Shown: positions 17,600 through 27,543 of the stretch, in pieces
How positions within the stretch are numbered: position 1 is the stretch's first letter
How the letters are laid out: every line of letters starts with the position of its first letter
Origin: Allokutzneria sp. NRRL B-24872
GTDB lineage: Bacteria; Actinomycetota; Actinomycetes; Mycobacteriales; Pseudonocardiaceae
Direction: 5' to 3'
Length of the DNA stretch: 60,920 nt
Assembly: GCF_002155965.1 (NCBI RefSeq)
Contig: NZ_MUMH01000073.1
Location: 1 to 60,920, forward strand
Made by a program: the position numbers and the translations under genes
The notes under the pieces: model-generated
Told to the model about the DNA's origin: nothing
Seen by the model: only the letters and a program-made list of their open reading frames with translations
Database searches by the model: none

Positions 17600-20500
17600 C
17601 TACGCCGGGAACTCGTCAGCTTCCGGCATCCCCATCTCCGCGAACATCTCGTTGGCGGCGCGCAGGTGTACCACGGCGTCCTCGTCGTTCCCCAACGCAC
17701 GGAGGGAAGATCCGAGCACCTGCTCCGTCCACGCCTCCCAAACTCGTTGGCGCGTCTCACGATGCACGGGAAGGGCGCGCTTGGCGTGTTCAACTGCCTC
17801 GGCCGCGTCGCCAACGTGAAAATGGCTCTGCGCAAGGGAAGTGAGCGCTCGTGGCTCGCACAGCCGCAGCCCGTTGTCGACCGCGCACGCGAGCGCCCGG
17901 CGCCCGGCCTCCACCGCCGCGTCCCCTTCGCCGAGCGCGCGCCGCACCGCGGCGAGGCCGATCAGCGCGTCCACCGTTCCGTGCTCGTAGCCGATCTCGC
18001 CGACGATGCGCACCGCCTCCTGCTGCACGGGCAGCGCGCGTTCCGGCTCGCCGAGCTTCACGTAGGCGGAGGCGATCGTGTTCAGCGCCTCCACCTCCTT
18101 CACCCGGTTGCCCGTTCCCGCCGAGACCCGCAGCGCCGCGTTGGCGTTGGTGAGCGCGCTGCCGTAGCGGCCGAGCAGCACCTCGGTGACCGCGATCTCG
18201 TCGAGCACCGCCGCCTCGTCGTGGCTGGAGGAGATCTCCCGCCACACCGCCAGGGTGCGCTCGAAGCCCTCCAGCGCCTTGGTGAAGCGGCCCGCCTCCC
18301 GGTCGAGGATCGCGAGGTTGTGCCCGGCGACGCCTTCGACGTGCCGCACGTTCAGCTCCGCCGCGATCGCCCGGGACCGGGTGAATGTCGCGACGGCGAG
18401 GTCCACCTGGCCGATGTAGGCGTAGACCGTCCCGAGGTTGAGCATGCAGTTGGCCAGCCCGCGCGATGCGCCCAGCTCGTCCTCGATCGCCAGCCCGCGC
18501 GTCAGCAGCGGCACCGCCGTCGCCTGGTTCCCCGCCATGGCGTGGGAAACGCCCATGTTGCTCAGCACCTGCGCCTGGCCGCGCCGGTCGCCGACCTCCT
18601 GGTAGAGCGAGAGCGCCTGCCCGGAGTACTCCAGCGACTTCTCGTTGTCCCCCATGCACCAGTGCAGCATCGAGTGGCTGCGCATCAGCGCGGCCTGGCC
18701 GTGGGTGTCGTTGTCCTCCAAGCACGCGCGCAGTCCGAACTCCGCGACCAACCGCCAGTCGGCGTCGTCGCGGGTGTGCCGGAAGAAGCTCGTGAGGTAC
18801 GCGGCCAGGCGCCACGCGACCCACCGTGGGCCGTTGTCCGCGGCGAAGACGATCGCCGCGATCAGGTTGGGCAGCTCGGCCTCCATCCACGCGTGGGAGT
18901 CGAGCAGTTCGGTCAGCTCCTGCCGGACGACCCGCGTGTCGTGCTCAACGGCGGGCAGGTAGTACAGCTCGGGGGTGATCAGGCTCGCCGCCAGCTCGCA
19001 GTCGACCACGTAGGAGACGAGCAGCCTTTCCCTCGCCGCGGAACGGTCGGCGGCCGCATCCTCCACTGTGGACTGTTGCTGGGCGAAGAGCCGCACGAGG
19101 TCGTGGAACTGGTACCGCCCGGGCACGTGCTCGTGCACCAGGCTCGCCGAGACCAACCTGTCGAGCAGGCTGGACGCGTGCTCGACGTGCACGTCGGCCA
19201 GCGCCGCGGCGGTGCGCGCGGTCACGTCGGGCCCGGGTTGCAGTGCCAGCGCGCGGAAGAACCGCCGGAGTTCGGTGTCCAGCGAGGTGTAGGACAGCGC
19301 GAAGGTCGCGCGGACGGCGGCCTGCTCGTCCTCCTCCACCGCGAGCACGGCCAGCCGGTCGCCCTCCCGGAGCTGGCGCACGTACTCGCTGAGCGCTGTG
19401 CGGCTCTGCCCCGCGAGGTTCGCCCCCGCGATCCGCAGCGCGAGCGGGAGATTGCCGCACAGGCTCGCCAGCTCCTCCCCCGCCGCCCGGTTGTCGGCGA
19501 ACCGCCGCGTGCCGAGGAGATCGCTGAGCAGGCTCTGCGACTCGTCGGCGGCGAGCACGTCCAGGGACTCCAGCAGCGCCCCGTCGACGGCCAGCTCCCG
19601 CAAGGTGTCGCGGCTGGTGACGAGCACCGTGCAGCCGCGCTCCGCCGACAGGAACGTGCGGACCTGGTCGGCGTTGGCGACGTTGTCCAGCACCATCAAC
19701 ACCTTGCGCCCCGCGAGCTGGTGGCGCAGCATCTCGCCCTGCTCCGGCACGTCCAGCGGCACCTTGTCCGGTGCGACGCCGAGCGCCCGCAGGAACCGCC
19801 CCAGCACCTGCCCGGTCGACGGCGCGGTCCCGGAAGAGTAGCCGTGCAGGTTGGCGAAGAGTTGCCCATCTGGAAAGTGCTGCTTGAGGCGGTGCGCCAC
19901 CCGCACGGACAGCGCGGTCTTGCCCACTCCTGGCGGACCGGACAGCACCGCCAGCCGGGGGCGTTCGTGCTCCAGCAGCTCGATCAGCTCCCGCCGTCCG
20001 ACGAAGCCGGTGATGTCGGCTGGGAGCTGGTGGGGAACGACCTTCGCGGGTGCTTCGGCCGCGACGGCCGGAGCGGCGACGGCGGCGCTGCCGGTCAGAA
20101 TCCCGTTGTGGAGTTCGCGCAGCTCGCGCCCTGGCGGCACGTTCAGCTCGGCGCGCAGGGTCGCGGACGCGGTCCGGAACGCCTCCAGCGCCTCGGCCTG
20201 CCGCTCGCAGCGGTACAGCGCCACCATCAGCTGGCCCCAGAACCGTTCCCGCAGCGGGTGTTCCGCGGTGAGGGCACGCAGTTCGGCGATCACTTCGCGG
20301 TGCCGCCCCAGGCGCAGGTCGACGTCCAGCCGCTGTTCGAGGGCCGCGAGCAGTTCGGCGTTGATCGCGGTGATGTCGTTGTCCGCCAAAGACTCCGAGT
20401 CGATGTCGGAGAGGACCTGGCCGCGCCACAACGCGAGCGCCTCCCGCAGCAGGCGGATCTCCTCCTCCGCGTCGCTCGCCCGCCGCGCCGCGGCCACCAG

Positions 20501-20812
20501 CTCGCGGAACCGGTCCAGGTCCAGGTTCACCTCGCCCGGCCGGATGACGTAGCCGCCGGCGACAGTGCTGATCACACCGTCGTCGCCGAGCAGCCGCCGC
20601 AACCGGCCGATGTGGATGTGGATGGCGTTGCGCGCCGTCGCGGGCGGCTTGTCGCCCCAGAGGACGTCGATCAGGTCGCTGGCGCCCAGCGGCTGCGGCG
20701 CGCGCAGCAGCAACCCGGCGAGCAGCGTGCGCAGCTTGGCCGCCCGGATCGGCCTGACCTCGCCGTCGACGACGACTTCGAGGGCGCCGAGCACGCGGAA
20801 CTCGATGGTCAT
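17600..20812 (-). CDS. AfsR/SARP-type regulator (wHTH-BTAD-NB-ARC-TPR), array member 3
   Basis: A 1,070-residue paralogue. Winged helix at residues 1-93, BTAD at 97-240, NB-ARC with FVGR at about 270, P-loop GPPGVGKT at 292-299, Walker B VLMVLD at 371-376, LPLAL at 455-459, the MHD-like YQFHDLVRLFAQQ, then about 380 residues of TPR repeats ending in a MFAEMGMPEADE tail. ATG 20812 starts directly at the conserved MTIEFRVLG and lies within an ATGA overlap with the stop of member 2, so these two are translationally coupled. No biosynthetic genes lie nearby to suggest a target. Confidence 0.9.
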   Translation of the reverse strand: MTIEFRVLGALEVVVDGEVRPIRAAKLRTLLAGLLLRAPQPLGASDLIDVLWGDKPPATARNAIHIHIGRLRRLLGDDGVISTVAGGYVIRPGEVNLDLDRFRELVAAARRASDAEEEIRLLREALALWRGQVLSDIDSESLADNDITAINAELLAALEQRLDVDLRLGRHREVIAELRALTAEHPLRERFWGQLMVALYRCERQAEALEAFRTASATLRAELNVPPGRELRELHNGILTGSAAVAAPAVAAEAPAKVVPHQLPADITGFVGRRELIELLEHERPRLAVLSGPPGVGKTALSVRVAHRLKQHFPDGQLFANLHGYSSGTAPSTGQVLGRFLRALGVAPDKVPLDVPEQGEMLRHQLAGRKVLMVLDNVANADQVRTFLSAERGCTVLVTSRDTLRELAVDGALLESLDVLAADESQSLLSDLLGTRRFADNRAAGEELASLCGNLPLALRIAGANLAGQSRTALSEYVRQLREGDRLAVLAVEEDEQAAVRATFALSYTSLDTELRRFFRALALQPGPDVTARTAAALADVHVEHASSLLDRLVSASLVHEHVPGRYQFHDLVRLFAQQQSTVEDAAADRSAARERLLVSYVVDCELAASLITPELYYLPAVEHDTRVVRQELTELLDSHAWMEAELPNLIAAIVFAADNGPRWVAWRLAAYLTSFFRHTRDDADWRLVAEFGLRACLEDNDTHGQAALMRSHSMLHWCMGDNEKSLEYSGQALSLYQEVGDRRGQAQVLSNMGVSHAMAGNQATAVPLLTRGLAIEDELGASRGLANCMLNLGTVYAYIGQVDLAVATFTRSRAIAAELNVRHVEGVAGHNLAILDREAGRFTKALEGFERTLAVWREISSSHDEAAVLDEIAVTEVLLGRYGSALTNANAALRVSAGTGNRVKEVEALNTIASAYVKLGEPERALPVQQEAVRIVGEIGYEHGTVDALIGLAAVRRALGEGDAAVEAGRRALACAVDNGLRLCEPRALTSLAQSHFHVGDAAEAVEHAKRALPVHRETRQRVWEAWTEQVLGSSLRALGNDEDAVVHLRAANEMFAEMGMPEADEFPA

Positions 20813-23800
20813 GACGCGCCGTCCCGGTCCAGCAGCGCGCGCACGGTCGCGGCGCTGTGCACGCCCATCTCGGTGTACATGGCCTCGGCCAGCCGCCACT
20901 GCTCGCGCGCCGCCTCCACCTCACCCGTCTCGTGCAGCAGCAGACCGAGCACGTGCATCGCCTCCGCCTCGCGAATCCGGATGCTGTGCTCCCGCGCCTG
21001 CTCGACGGCGGTCCGCGCGTAGGCGATGGCCTGGCCGGTGGTCTTGGCGCGCAGCCCCGTCCTGGCCAGCCCGATCGCCGCGTCCACCTCGTGCCGCACG
21101 AATCCCGCCCCCCGCGCGGCGTTCATCGCCTCGCGGTAGCTCGCCCGCGCCTGCGCCAGCTCCCCCAGCGCGAGGTGCGCGGAGCCGATGGCGATCGTCA
21201 CGGCGGCGTTGCCCCACTTGTCGGTCTCGCTGACCAACTCCCGGCCCCTCAGTGCCTCGCGCATGGCGCCCGGCCCGTCGCCCTCGGTGGCCAGCAGCTC
21301 GGCGAACCCGACGTGCGCGAGCGCTTCGGCTTGGTGCAGGCCCAGCTCCGCGCAGCGCTCGATCGCCTCGCGCACCGACTCGCGCGCTCCGGTGAAGTCG
21401 CCGAGCTGGTAGCGCGCGCTCGCGAGGTTCGCCAGGTGGTTGGCGTAGCTGTCCCACGCCCCCTGCTGCTCGGCGAGCCGCATCCCGGCTTCGTGGTGCT
21501 CGGCCGCCTCGCGGAAGCGGCCCAGCTCCTGGTGGGCGAGCCCGAGGTTGCCCCTGGTGTTCGCCTCCTGGTGGCGGGCCTGGACGTCCTGGTAGATCCG
21601 CAACGCCCGGTGCAGGTGGTCGATGGCCTGGACGTTGTCGCCCAGCTCCCAGTGCACTCCGGCACAGTTGTTGAGGATGTTGCCCAGCTCCAGCGAGGAG
21701 GCGCTGTGGTCCGCGGTGGCCAGCGCCCTGTCGTACTCCGCGAGCGCCCCGCGCGGGTCACCGCTGATCCAGGTCAGGTGGGCCAGGTGCGAGTGCATGG
21801 TCGAGATCGCGCCGCTGTCCTCCACCGCGACGGCGGTGGCCAGTCCGCGCTCAGCGATCTCCCGGCAGTCCACGTTGTGCCCCTTGCTCAGCAGGTAAAC
21901 CCACAGAACATCGACGAGCTGCCAGAGGTGTTCGTTCCGTCCTCTTCGCGCGGCCAGCGCGACGACCGCGCGCAGGTTCGCCCGCTCGTCCTCCATCCAC
22001 CCCTCAGCACCAGTCCGGTCGCCGAACGGAACGCCGATGCGCACGCGCTCGGGGAGCTTGGCGGTGTAGGCGCGCAGGGGCAGCAGCGTCCGCGCCGTGC
22101 CCGCCGCGAAGAGGTGCCAGTCCAGCAACCGCTCGACCGCCGCGTCGATCTCCTCTGCGCGCTCTTCCGCGACCACCTGCTCCGTCGCGTAGGCCCGCAG
22201 CAGGTCGTGGAACTGGAAGCGCCCGCCCTGCTGCCGCTGCACGAGGTTCGCCGTCGCCAGCTCGTCGAGCAGCACGATCGCTCTGTCCACTGTGGAATCG
22301 ATCAGCGACGCCGCCACCCACGCCGTGAAGTCCGCCCCGGGCACGAGCCCCAGGTACCGGAACACCCGCTGCGCTTCGGCCGACAACGTGGCGTAGGACA
22401 TCGCGAACGCCGCGCGCACCGCAGACTGCTCGTCCCCGTCCACCGTCAGCGCCGACAGCACGTCGCCGCCGCGCACCTCGTCGACGTACGCGCGGACCGT
22501 GCACCCCTGATGCGCGATATTCGCTCCGGCGATGCGCAGGGCCAGCGGCAGGCCTCCGCACAGCCGCACCAGCTCTTCGCTCGCCTCCGGCTCGTCGCGC
22601 ACCGCCCCGCCCGCGAACTCCGCGAGCAGTGCGAGCGAATCCCCTTGCGGCAGAACCAGGAGCGCGACCGCTTCGACCCGCTCGTGCTCGATCAGCTCGC
22701 GCAGCACCCCCCGGCTGGTGACCACGACCGCGCACCCACCCGTGTCCGGGATCAGTGGCCGCACCTGCTCCGCGTCGATCGCGTTGTCCAGCACCAGGAG
22801 CACTCGCCGATCGGACAGCTCCGAGCGCAGCATCGCCGACTGCTCGTCGACCGTCGCGGGGACCCTGTCCGTCGGCACCCCCAGTGCTCGGAGGAAACGC
22901 GCCAGCACCTGCCCCGGCGTCGGCCTCGCGTTGGCCGAGTACCCGTGCAGGTTGACGTGCAGTTGGCCGTCCGGGAACCGCTGCCTCAACCTGTGCGCCA
23001 CCCGCACCGCGAGCGCCGTCTTGCCCACCCCGGGCGGCCCCGACACCACCACCAGCTGCGTGCCCGAGTCCAGCAGTTCCCCGATATGGCCGAGCAGTTC
23101 CTCCCGCCCGACGAAATCGCCGATGTCACCCGGAAGCTGTTGTGGCACAACCGATGTGCTTCGCGGCGCCGCGCTCGCCTGCGCCACGTCGCCGACCAGG
23201 ATCGCGTGGTGCAGTGCCCGTAGCTCCGCGCTCGGCGTGGCCCCCAGGCGCTCCTTCAGCGCGGTCGCCAGGTCCCTGAACGCGATCAGCGCTTCCGCCT
23301 GCCGTTCCGAGCGGTAGAGCGCCAGCATGTACTGCCCCCAGAAGCGCTCCCTGACCGGGTGGTCCGCGACCAGCGCGCCCAGTTCGCCCACCAGCTCGCG
23401 GTGCTTTCCCAGCTCCAGGTCCGCGTCGACCCGCTGCTCCAGCACGTCGAGCAGCTCTTCGTTGAGCTGGCTGATCTCGTTTTCGTGCAAGGCGATCGAC
23501 GGAACGTCCGCCAGCACCGCCCCTCGCCACAACTCCAACGCTTCGCCCAGCAGCCGCGCCCTCGTGCTCTTCGACGTCGACTTCGCCCTGCGCACCAGTT
23601 CGCGGAAGCGCACCAGGTCGATCCGCTCCGTCGCGAGCACGTAGCCCCCGCCCACCGTCGCGATCACGTCCTCGCCCAGCAACCTCCGCAGCCTCGCGAT
23701 GTGCGTCTGCAAGGCGTTGCGCGCCGTCGGCGGCGGAGCGTCCCCCCACAGCACGTCCAGGAGTTCCACGGCGCTCACCGCACGCCCCGCGTGCAGCAAC

Positions 23801-23901
23801 AGCGCCGCCAGCACCACCCGCTGCTTGCCCGCCCGCACCGGCACCACCCGGCCGTCGACCAGGACCTCCAGCGACCCGAGCACCCTGAACTCAACCGTCA
23901 T
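20809..23901 (-). CDS. AfsR/SARP-type regulator (wHTH-BTAD-NB-ARC-TPR), array member 2
   Basis: A 1,030-residue paralogue with the same domain order: MTVEFRVLGSLEV winged helix at residues 1-92, BTAD at 95-240, NB-ARC with P-loop GPPGVGKT at 288-295 and Walker B VLLVLD, the YQ/FQFHDLLRAYA motif, then TPRs to the C-terminus, where the conserved tail has drifted to EMGVHSAA. It starts at ATG 23901, nine bases after the stop of member 1, and overlaps member 3. In-frame GTCCACTGTGGA-type palindromes occur at comparable places here and in members 3 and 4. Confidence 0.9.
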   Translation of the reverse strand: MTVEFRVLGSLEVLVDGRVVPVRAGKQRVVLAALLLHAGRAVSAVELLDVLWGDAPPPTARNALQTHIARLRRLLGEDVIATVGGGYVLATERIDLVRFRELVRRAKSTSKSTRARLLGEALELWRGAVLADVPSIALHENEISQLNEELLDVLEQRVDADLELGKHRELVGELGALVADHPVRERFWGQYMLALYRSERQAEALIAFRDLATALKERLGATPSAELRALHHAILVGDVAQASAAPRSTSVVPQQLPGDIGDFVGREELLGHIGELLDSGTQLVVVSGPPGVGKTALAVRVAHRLRQRFPDGQLHVNLHGYSANARPTPGQVLARFLRALGVPTDRVPATVDEQSAMLRSELSDRRVLLVLDNAIDAEQVRPLIPDTGGCAVVVTSRGVLRELIEHERVEAVALLVLPQGDSLALLAEFAGGAVRDEPEASEELVRLCGGLPLALRIAGANIAHQGCTVRAYVDEVRGGDVLSALTVDGDEQSAVRAAFAMSYATLSAEAQRVFRYLGLVPGADFTAWVAASLIDSTVDRAIVLLDELATANLVQRQQGGRFQFHDLLRAYATEQVVAEERAEEIDAAVERLLDWHLFAAGTARTLLPLRAYTAKLPERVRIGVPFGDRTGAEGWMEDERANLRAVVALAARRGRNEHLWQLVDVLWVYLLSKGHNVDCREIAERGLATAVAVEDSGAISTMHSHLAHLTWISGDPRGALAEYDRALATADHSASSLELGNILNNCAGVHWELGDNVQAIDHLHRALRIYQDVQARHQEANTRGNLGLAHQELGRFREAAEHHEAGMRLAEQQGAWDSYANHLANLASARYQLGDFTGARESVREAIERCAELGLHQAEALAHVGFAELLATEGDGPGAMREALRGRELVSETDKWGNAAVTIAIGSAHLALGELAQARASYREAMNAARGAGFVRHEVDAAIGLARTGLRAKTTGQAIAYARTAVEQAREHSIRIREAEAMHVLGLLLHETGEVEAAREQWRLAEAMYTEMGVHSAATVRALLDRDGAS

Positions 23902-23910
23902 CGCGCCCGC

Positions 23911-26900
23911 TCATCGCACCTGACCCAGCAGCTCCCGCACCTCATCGCCCTCCGGCATCCCCATCTCCGCGAACATCACCCGCGCCCGCTCCCAGTGCTC
24001 CCGCGCTCCGTCCCGATCGCCCGACACCCACAAAGCTTGCCCGATAACCCGAAGCGTCCGCGCTTCCCACACCCGGTGCCGCAACACTCGGTGCTGCGCG
24101 AGCGCTCGTTCGCCGTACTCCACCGCCCGCACCGGCTCGTCCGCCGCGATCGAGCACTCGGCGAGACTGGTCAGGGCCATCGGCTCACAGATCCTGATCT
24201 CGTTCTCCACGGCGATGTCCAACGCTTCCGAGGCCGCGTCCAAGGCTTCGGACACCCGTCCGTGTGCGAGCAGGGCCGTCGCCAGGCCGGTGAGCGACAC
24301 CGCGACCCCCGGCAGGGAGGAGATGCTCCGGAACAGGTGAACGCTCTTCTTCTGCAGCAGAAGTGCGGCTTCGAGATCACCTCGCCGGTGACAGATCTGC
24401 GCGAGAGTTCCAGCGGCCTCGCCTTCTTTGATCTTGTTGCCGGTGTCCACCGCGATCGCCAGCGCCTTCTCTACATGATCAGCGGCAGTGTCGAGATCTC
24501 CCAGCAGCAGGTGCGTCAACGCGAGTTCGTCCAACGCCGCCGCCAGGCCATGACGAGCAGCGACATCGCTCCACACCTCGCAAGCCCGCTCGAGCAGCCG
24601 GCGAGATTCCTCCAACCGACCATCCTCGCGCGCCATCAGGCCGAGATTGCTCGCTGCGATCCCCTGAATGTGCAGAACACCGTGCTCTGCCGCCAGTTCG
24701 AGCGACGCTTCAAGACTGTCCCGGGCCCGGTCGATCTCCCCAGCATGCGCGTAAGCGGCCCCGAGACTCGCCAACACATTGCTCAGCTCCGGCTTCTTCT
24801 CGAGTTCACGATTGATTCGTTCCGCCACCAAGAACGAATTGATCGCGTCCTTCTGCCTGCCGAGCATGGCCTGAGAAACCCCTATCGAGGCGCAGCTGTG
24901 CGCCTCGCCTTCTCTGTCGCCAAAATTGCGATAGATCGGCAGTGCTCGCTGGTGCAGCTCAATGCTCTTCTCTGGCTCGAAAGTCGCCCAGTTGAAGATC
25001 CCCAACGCCGTGAGCACGAACGCTCTTCCGTGCTCGTCCGGTGACGCCGCAACGCCAGCTTGACCATGCTCCAGGAACGCCAACCACTCCGAGTTGTACC
25101 GCCGATGCCGCAGGTAGCTCGTCATCGAGAAGGCGAGCTTCCATGACATCTCCGCAGGTCCGAGCTCGACCGCACTACGAGCGACGGCGATCAGGTTCAG
25201 CCGCTCCTCGTCCAACCAGGCGAGGGCTTCCGCCGCCGAAGCCGGGACGAACACCAGTTCTGGCCGAGACTCGAAGCCGAGCGGTGAAACACGGATTTCG
25301 GGATTCAGCACCTCAGCTGCAGCGTTGACCGACGCCAGGTACGCGTCGAAAAGCGTTCTCCGCTGAGCCGAGGAAGCCACCTCACCCTCGAACAACGAGT
25401 ACATCTCGCGAGAGAACAAGCGGATCAGGTCATGGAACTGATAGCGGCCGGGCCGATGCTCGTGCACGAGATTCACGACGGCCAGCCTGTCCAGAGCCGA
25501 CGCCGCACGCCCACGATCCAGACTCGTCAACGCCGCAGCGGCCCATGCCGTGAAGTCCGCACCCGGGACCAGCGCAAGTGAGTTGAACAACTGCCTGCAC
25601 TCGTCGTCGAGCACACCGTAGGACAGTTCGAGCGTCGCTCTGACCGCTGCCTGAGTGTCACCTTCGATCGAGAGAGCCGTCAGCAGATCACCGGACTTCA
25701 ACTGCCCCACGTACTCTTCGACGCCGACGGCTTGAAAGGCGAGGTTGGCACCGGCGACACGGAGAGCGAGAGGAAGCCCGCAGCACAACGACGCCAACTC
25801 CCGAGCTGCGCGATTCTCCGGCCCAGGCCACTCACCGGCAAGTTCTCGGAGAAGCCGCAGTGAGTCCTCGATCTCCAGGACGGGCAGCGAGATGGTTCGC
25901 GCCGCAGCCGATTCGGCCAGCTTCCGCAGCTCGTTCCTGCTGGTGATCAACACAGAGCAGCCGGCAAGCGCGTCGAGCAGCGACAGAACCTGTTCGTCGT
26001 CCGCCGCATTGTCCAAGACCACGAGCACGCGCCGCGAAGCCAACTCTTCGCGGAGCTTGGCGACCTGCTCGTCGACGTCCGTCGGAACTGCCTGCGGAGC
26101 TGTGCCCAGCGCACGCAGGAACCGCGACACGACCTGTTCCACGCTCGGCGCGATACCAGCGGAGTAGCCGTGCAGGTTCACATGGAGCTGCCCGTCAGGG
26201 AACCGCTTGGCCACCCTGTGCCCCACCCGAACAGCGAACGCCGACTTGCCAACCCCAGGCGGGCCGGAAACCGCGAGAACACGCGCGCGAGTGGACATCG
26301 GATCAAAGAGCCCCACAACGTGATCCAGCAACTCCGCTCTTCCCACGAAGTCGCCGAGATCAGCAGGGAGTTGCTGCGGCACCACGCGCACTTCCGCATC
26401 GGGCTGCCGGACTTCGATCTCCCCCAACAACATCGCTCGATGAAGTGCCCGCAGCTCCGCACCGTTGACCGAGCCGAGGCAACGAGCGGCTTCGCGGAAC
26501 GCGCCGAGCGCCTCCGCCTGCCGACCGCAGCGGTACAGCGCGAGCATCAGCTGCGCCCAGAAGCGCTCACGAAACGGGTGCTCGTTCGTCAACGCGCGCA
26601 GTTCACCAACCACCACGCCGTGTTTCCCGAGCTCCAGTTCGGCGTCGATTCGCTGTTCGAGCACTCCCAGGAACTCGGTCTCCAAGGCTGGGAACTCGGT
26701 GTCGCGCAGCGAACTGGACGGCACATCCAGCAAGGACTGTCCTCGCCACAGGTCGGTCGCCCGACGAAGCAGATCGGCCTTCACGTCAACGGCTTGTTCT
26801 GATGCCCGTTCGACGAGTTCGCGGAAGAGGAGCAAGTCCACCTGGTTCGTTCGCACGTCGATGCGGTAGCCGCTGTCCAGCGTTCGGATCAGATCAGGAA

Positions 26901-27129
26901 CACCCAGAGCGCGCCGGAGTCGCGCCACATGAGTTTGCACCGCGTTATGCGCGTCCTTCGGCGCATCGCGTTCCCACAGATAGTCGATCAGCTGTTTCGT
27001 GCGCACCCACCGACCAGCATTGAAGAGCAACGCCGCGAGCACGACTCGCTGCTTCGAGGCATTGAGCGGCACGACCACGCCGTCGACGACGACCTCAAGC
27101 GATCCGAGCACCTTGAACTCGACGGTCAT
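23911..27129 (-). CDS. AfsR/SARP-type regulator (wHTH-BTAD-NB-ARC-TPR), array member 1
   Basis: A 1,072-residue paralogue and first gene of the array. Winged helix 1-92, BTAD 97-235, NB-ARC with GPPGVGKS at 289-296 and Walker B VLVVLD, GLPLAL, YQFHDLIRLFSRE, then TPRs and a MFAEMGMPEGDE tail shared with member 3. The start at ATG 27129 (MTVEFKVLG) matches the paralogues; the frame is open 63 codons further upstream without conserved sequence. Its base composition is visibly less GC-rich than members 2-4, so it may have a different history. The promoter of the whole array should lie between 27130 and about 27300. Confidence 0.9.
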   Translation of the reverse strand: MTVEFKVLGSLEVVVDGVVVPLNASKQRVVLAALLFNAGRWVRTKQLIDYLWERDAPKDAHNAVQTHVARLRRALGVPDLIRTLDSGYRIDVRTNQVDLLLFRELVERASEQAVDVKADLLRRATDLWRGQSLLDVPSSSLRDTEFPALETEFLGVLEQRIDAELELGKHGVVVGELRALTNEHPFRERFWAQLMLALYRCGRQAEALGAFREAARCLGSVNGAELRALHRAMLLGEIEVRQPDAEVRVVPQQLPADLGDFVGRAELLDHVVGLFDPMSTRARVLAVSGPPGVGKSAFAVRVGHRVAKRFPDGQLHVNLHGYSAGIAPSVEQVVSRFLRALGTAPQAVPTDVDEQVAKLREELASRRVLVVLDNAADDEQVLSLLDALAGCSVLITSRNELRKLAESAAARTISLPVLEIEDSLRLLRELAGEWPGPENRAARELASLCCGLPLALRVAGANLAFQAVGVEEYVGQLKSGDLLTALSIEGDTQAAVRATLELSYGVLDDECRQLFNSLALVPGADFTAWAAAALTSLDRGRAASALDRLAVVNLVHEHRPGRYQFHDLIRLFSREMYSLFEGEVASSAQRRTLFDAYLASVNAAAEVLNPEIRVSPLGFESRPELVFVPASAAEALAWLDEERLNLIAVARSAVELGPAEMSWKLAFSMTSYLRHRRYNSEWLAFLEHGQAGVAASPDEHGRAFVLTALGIFNWATFEPEKSIELHQRALPIYRNFGDREGEAHSCASIGVSQAMLGRQKDAINSFLVAERINRELEKKPELSNVLASLGAAYAHAGEIDRARDSLEASLELAAEHGVLHIQGIAASNLGLMAREDGRLEESRRLLERACEVWSDVAARHGLAAALDELALTHLLLGDLDTAADHVEKALAIAVDTGNKIKEGEAAGTLAQICHRRGDLEAALLLQKKSVHLFRSISSLPGVAVSLTGLATALLAHGRVSEALDAASEALDIAVENEIRICEPMALTSLAECSIAADEPVRAVEYGERALAQHRVLRHRVWEARTLRVIGQALWVSGDRDGAREHWERARVMFAEMGMPEGDEVRELLGQVR

Positions 27130-27543
27130 CGCGCAACACCTCGCGCGCAGTGCACAGCTGTCCTCATGCCTGTCCCCCTCGCCTCGCGACACGCCGACCG
27201 CGAGATCTCTCCCCAGAGTCGCGGCGGCCTCTTCACGCACACCTCTATTACATGGCGGTGTCCTGAGCATCGTGCCTGGTGAGGCGCTACGACGGGGAGT
27301 AGGCGTTCTTTGGGGCATTGACCAGAACGAGGCAGCAAAACCGCCCCGCTCAGGCGACCCCCTGTTATCGCCCTGTCACCAGGTGCCACTAACGTGTCTC
27401 GCACCACAGGGGCAACCTGCCCATAGTGACGAACGTCCCCTTACCGGCCGTCCCGCGCTCGGCGGCCGGACTCCCGGCGTTCATCACCGGTCCATCCCGA
27501 GCGCTTAGCGTCCGAGCTGTCGACGCCGTTCGAGGAGGTGGCC
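27130..27543. promoter_or_regulatory. Divergent intergenic region, AfsR array / phosphodiesterase
   Basis: A 414-bp gap with no supported gene. It must carry the promoter of the four-gene AfsR array (minus strand) and of the phosphodiesterase-like gene (plus strand). TTGACC at about 27319-27324 followed by an A-rich stretch is the only promoter-like element I can point to. I see no clear SARP-type direct repeats. Confidence 0.35.

Noticed and set aside
17666..21022. A 1,118-residue open frame on the plus strand
   Set aside because: It is antisense to AfsR-type array members, has low-complexity Arg/Gly/Asp-rich composition typical of GC-rich shadows and no recognisable domain.
20857..23223. 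A 788-residue open frame on the plus strand
   Set aside because: Antisense to array member 2, same shadow composition, no start site or domain.
14382..27129. AfsR-type genes as pathway regulators of a secondary metabolite cluster
   Set aside because: No PKS, NRPS, terpene or tailoring gene appears within the window.
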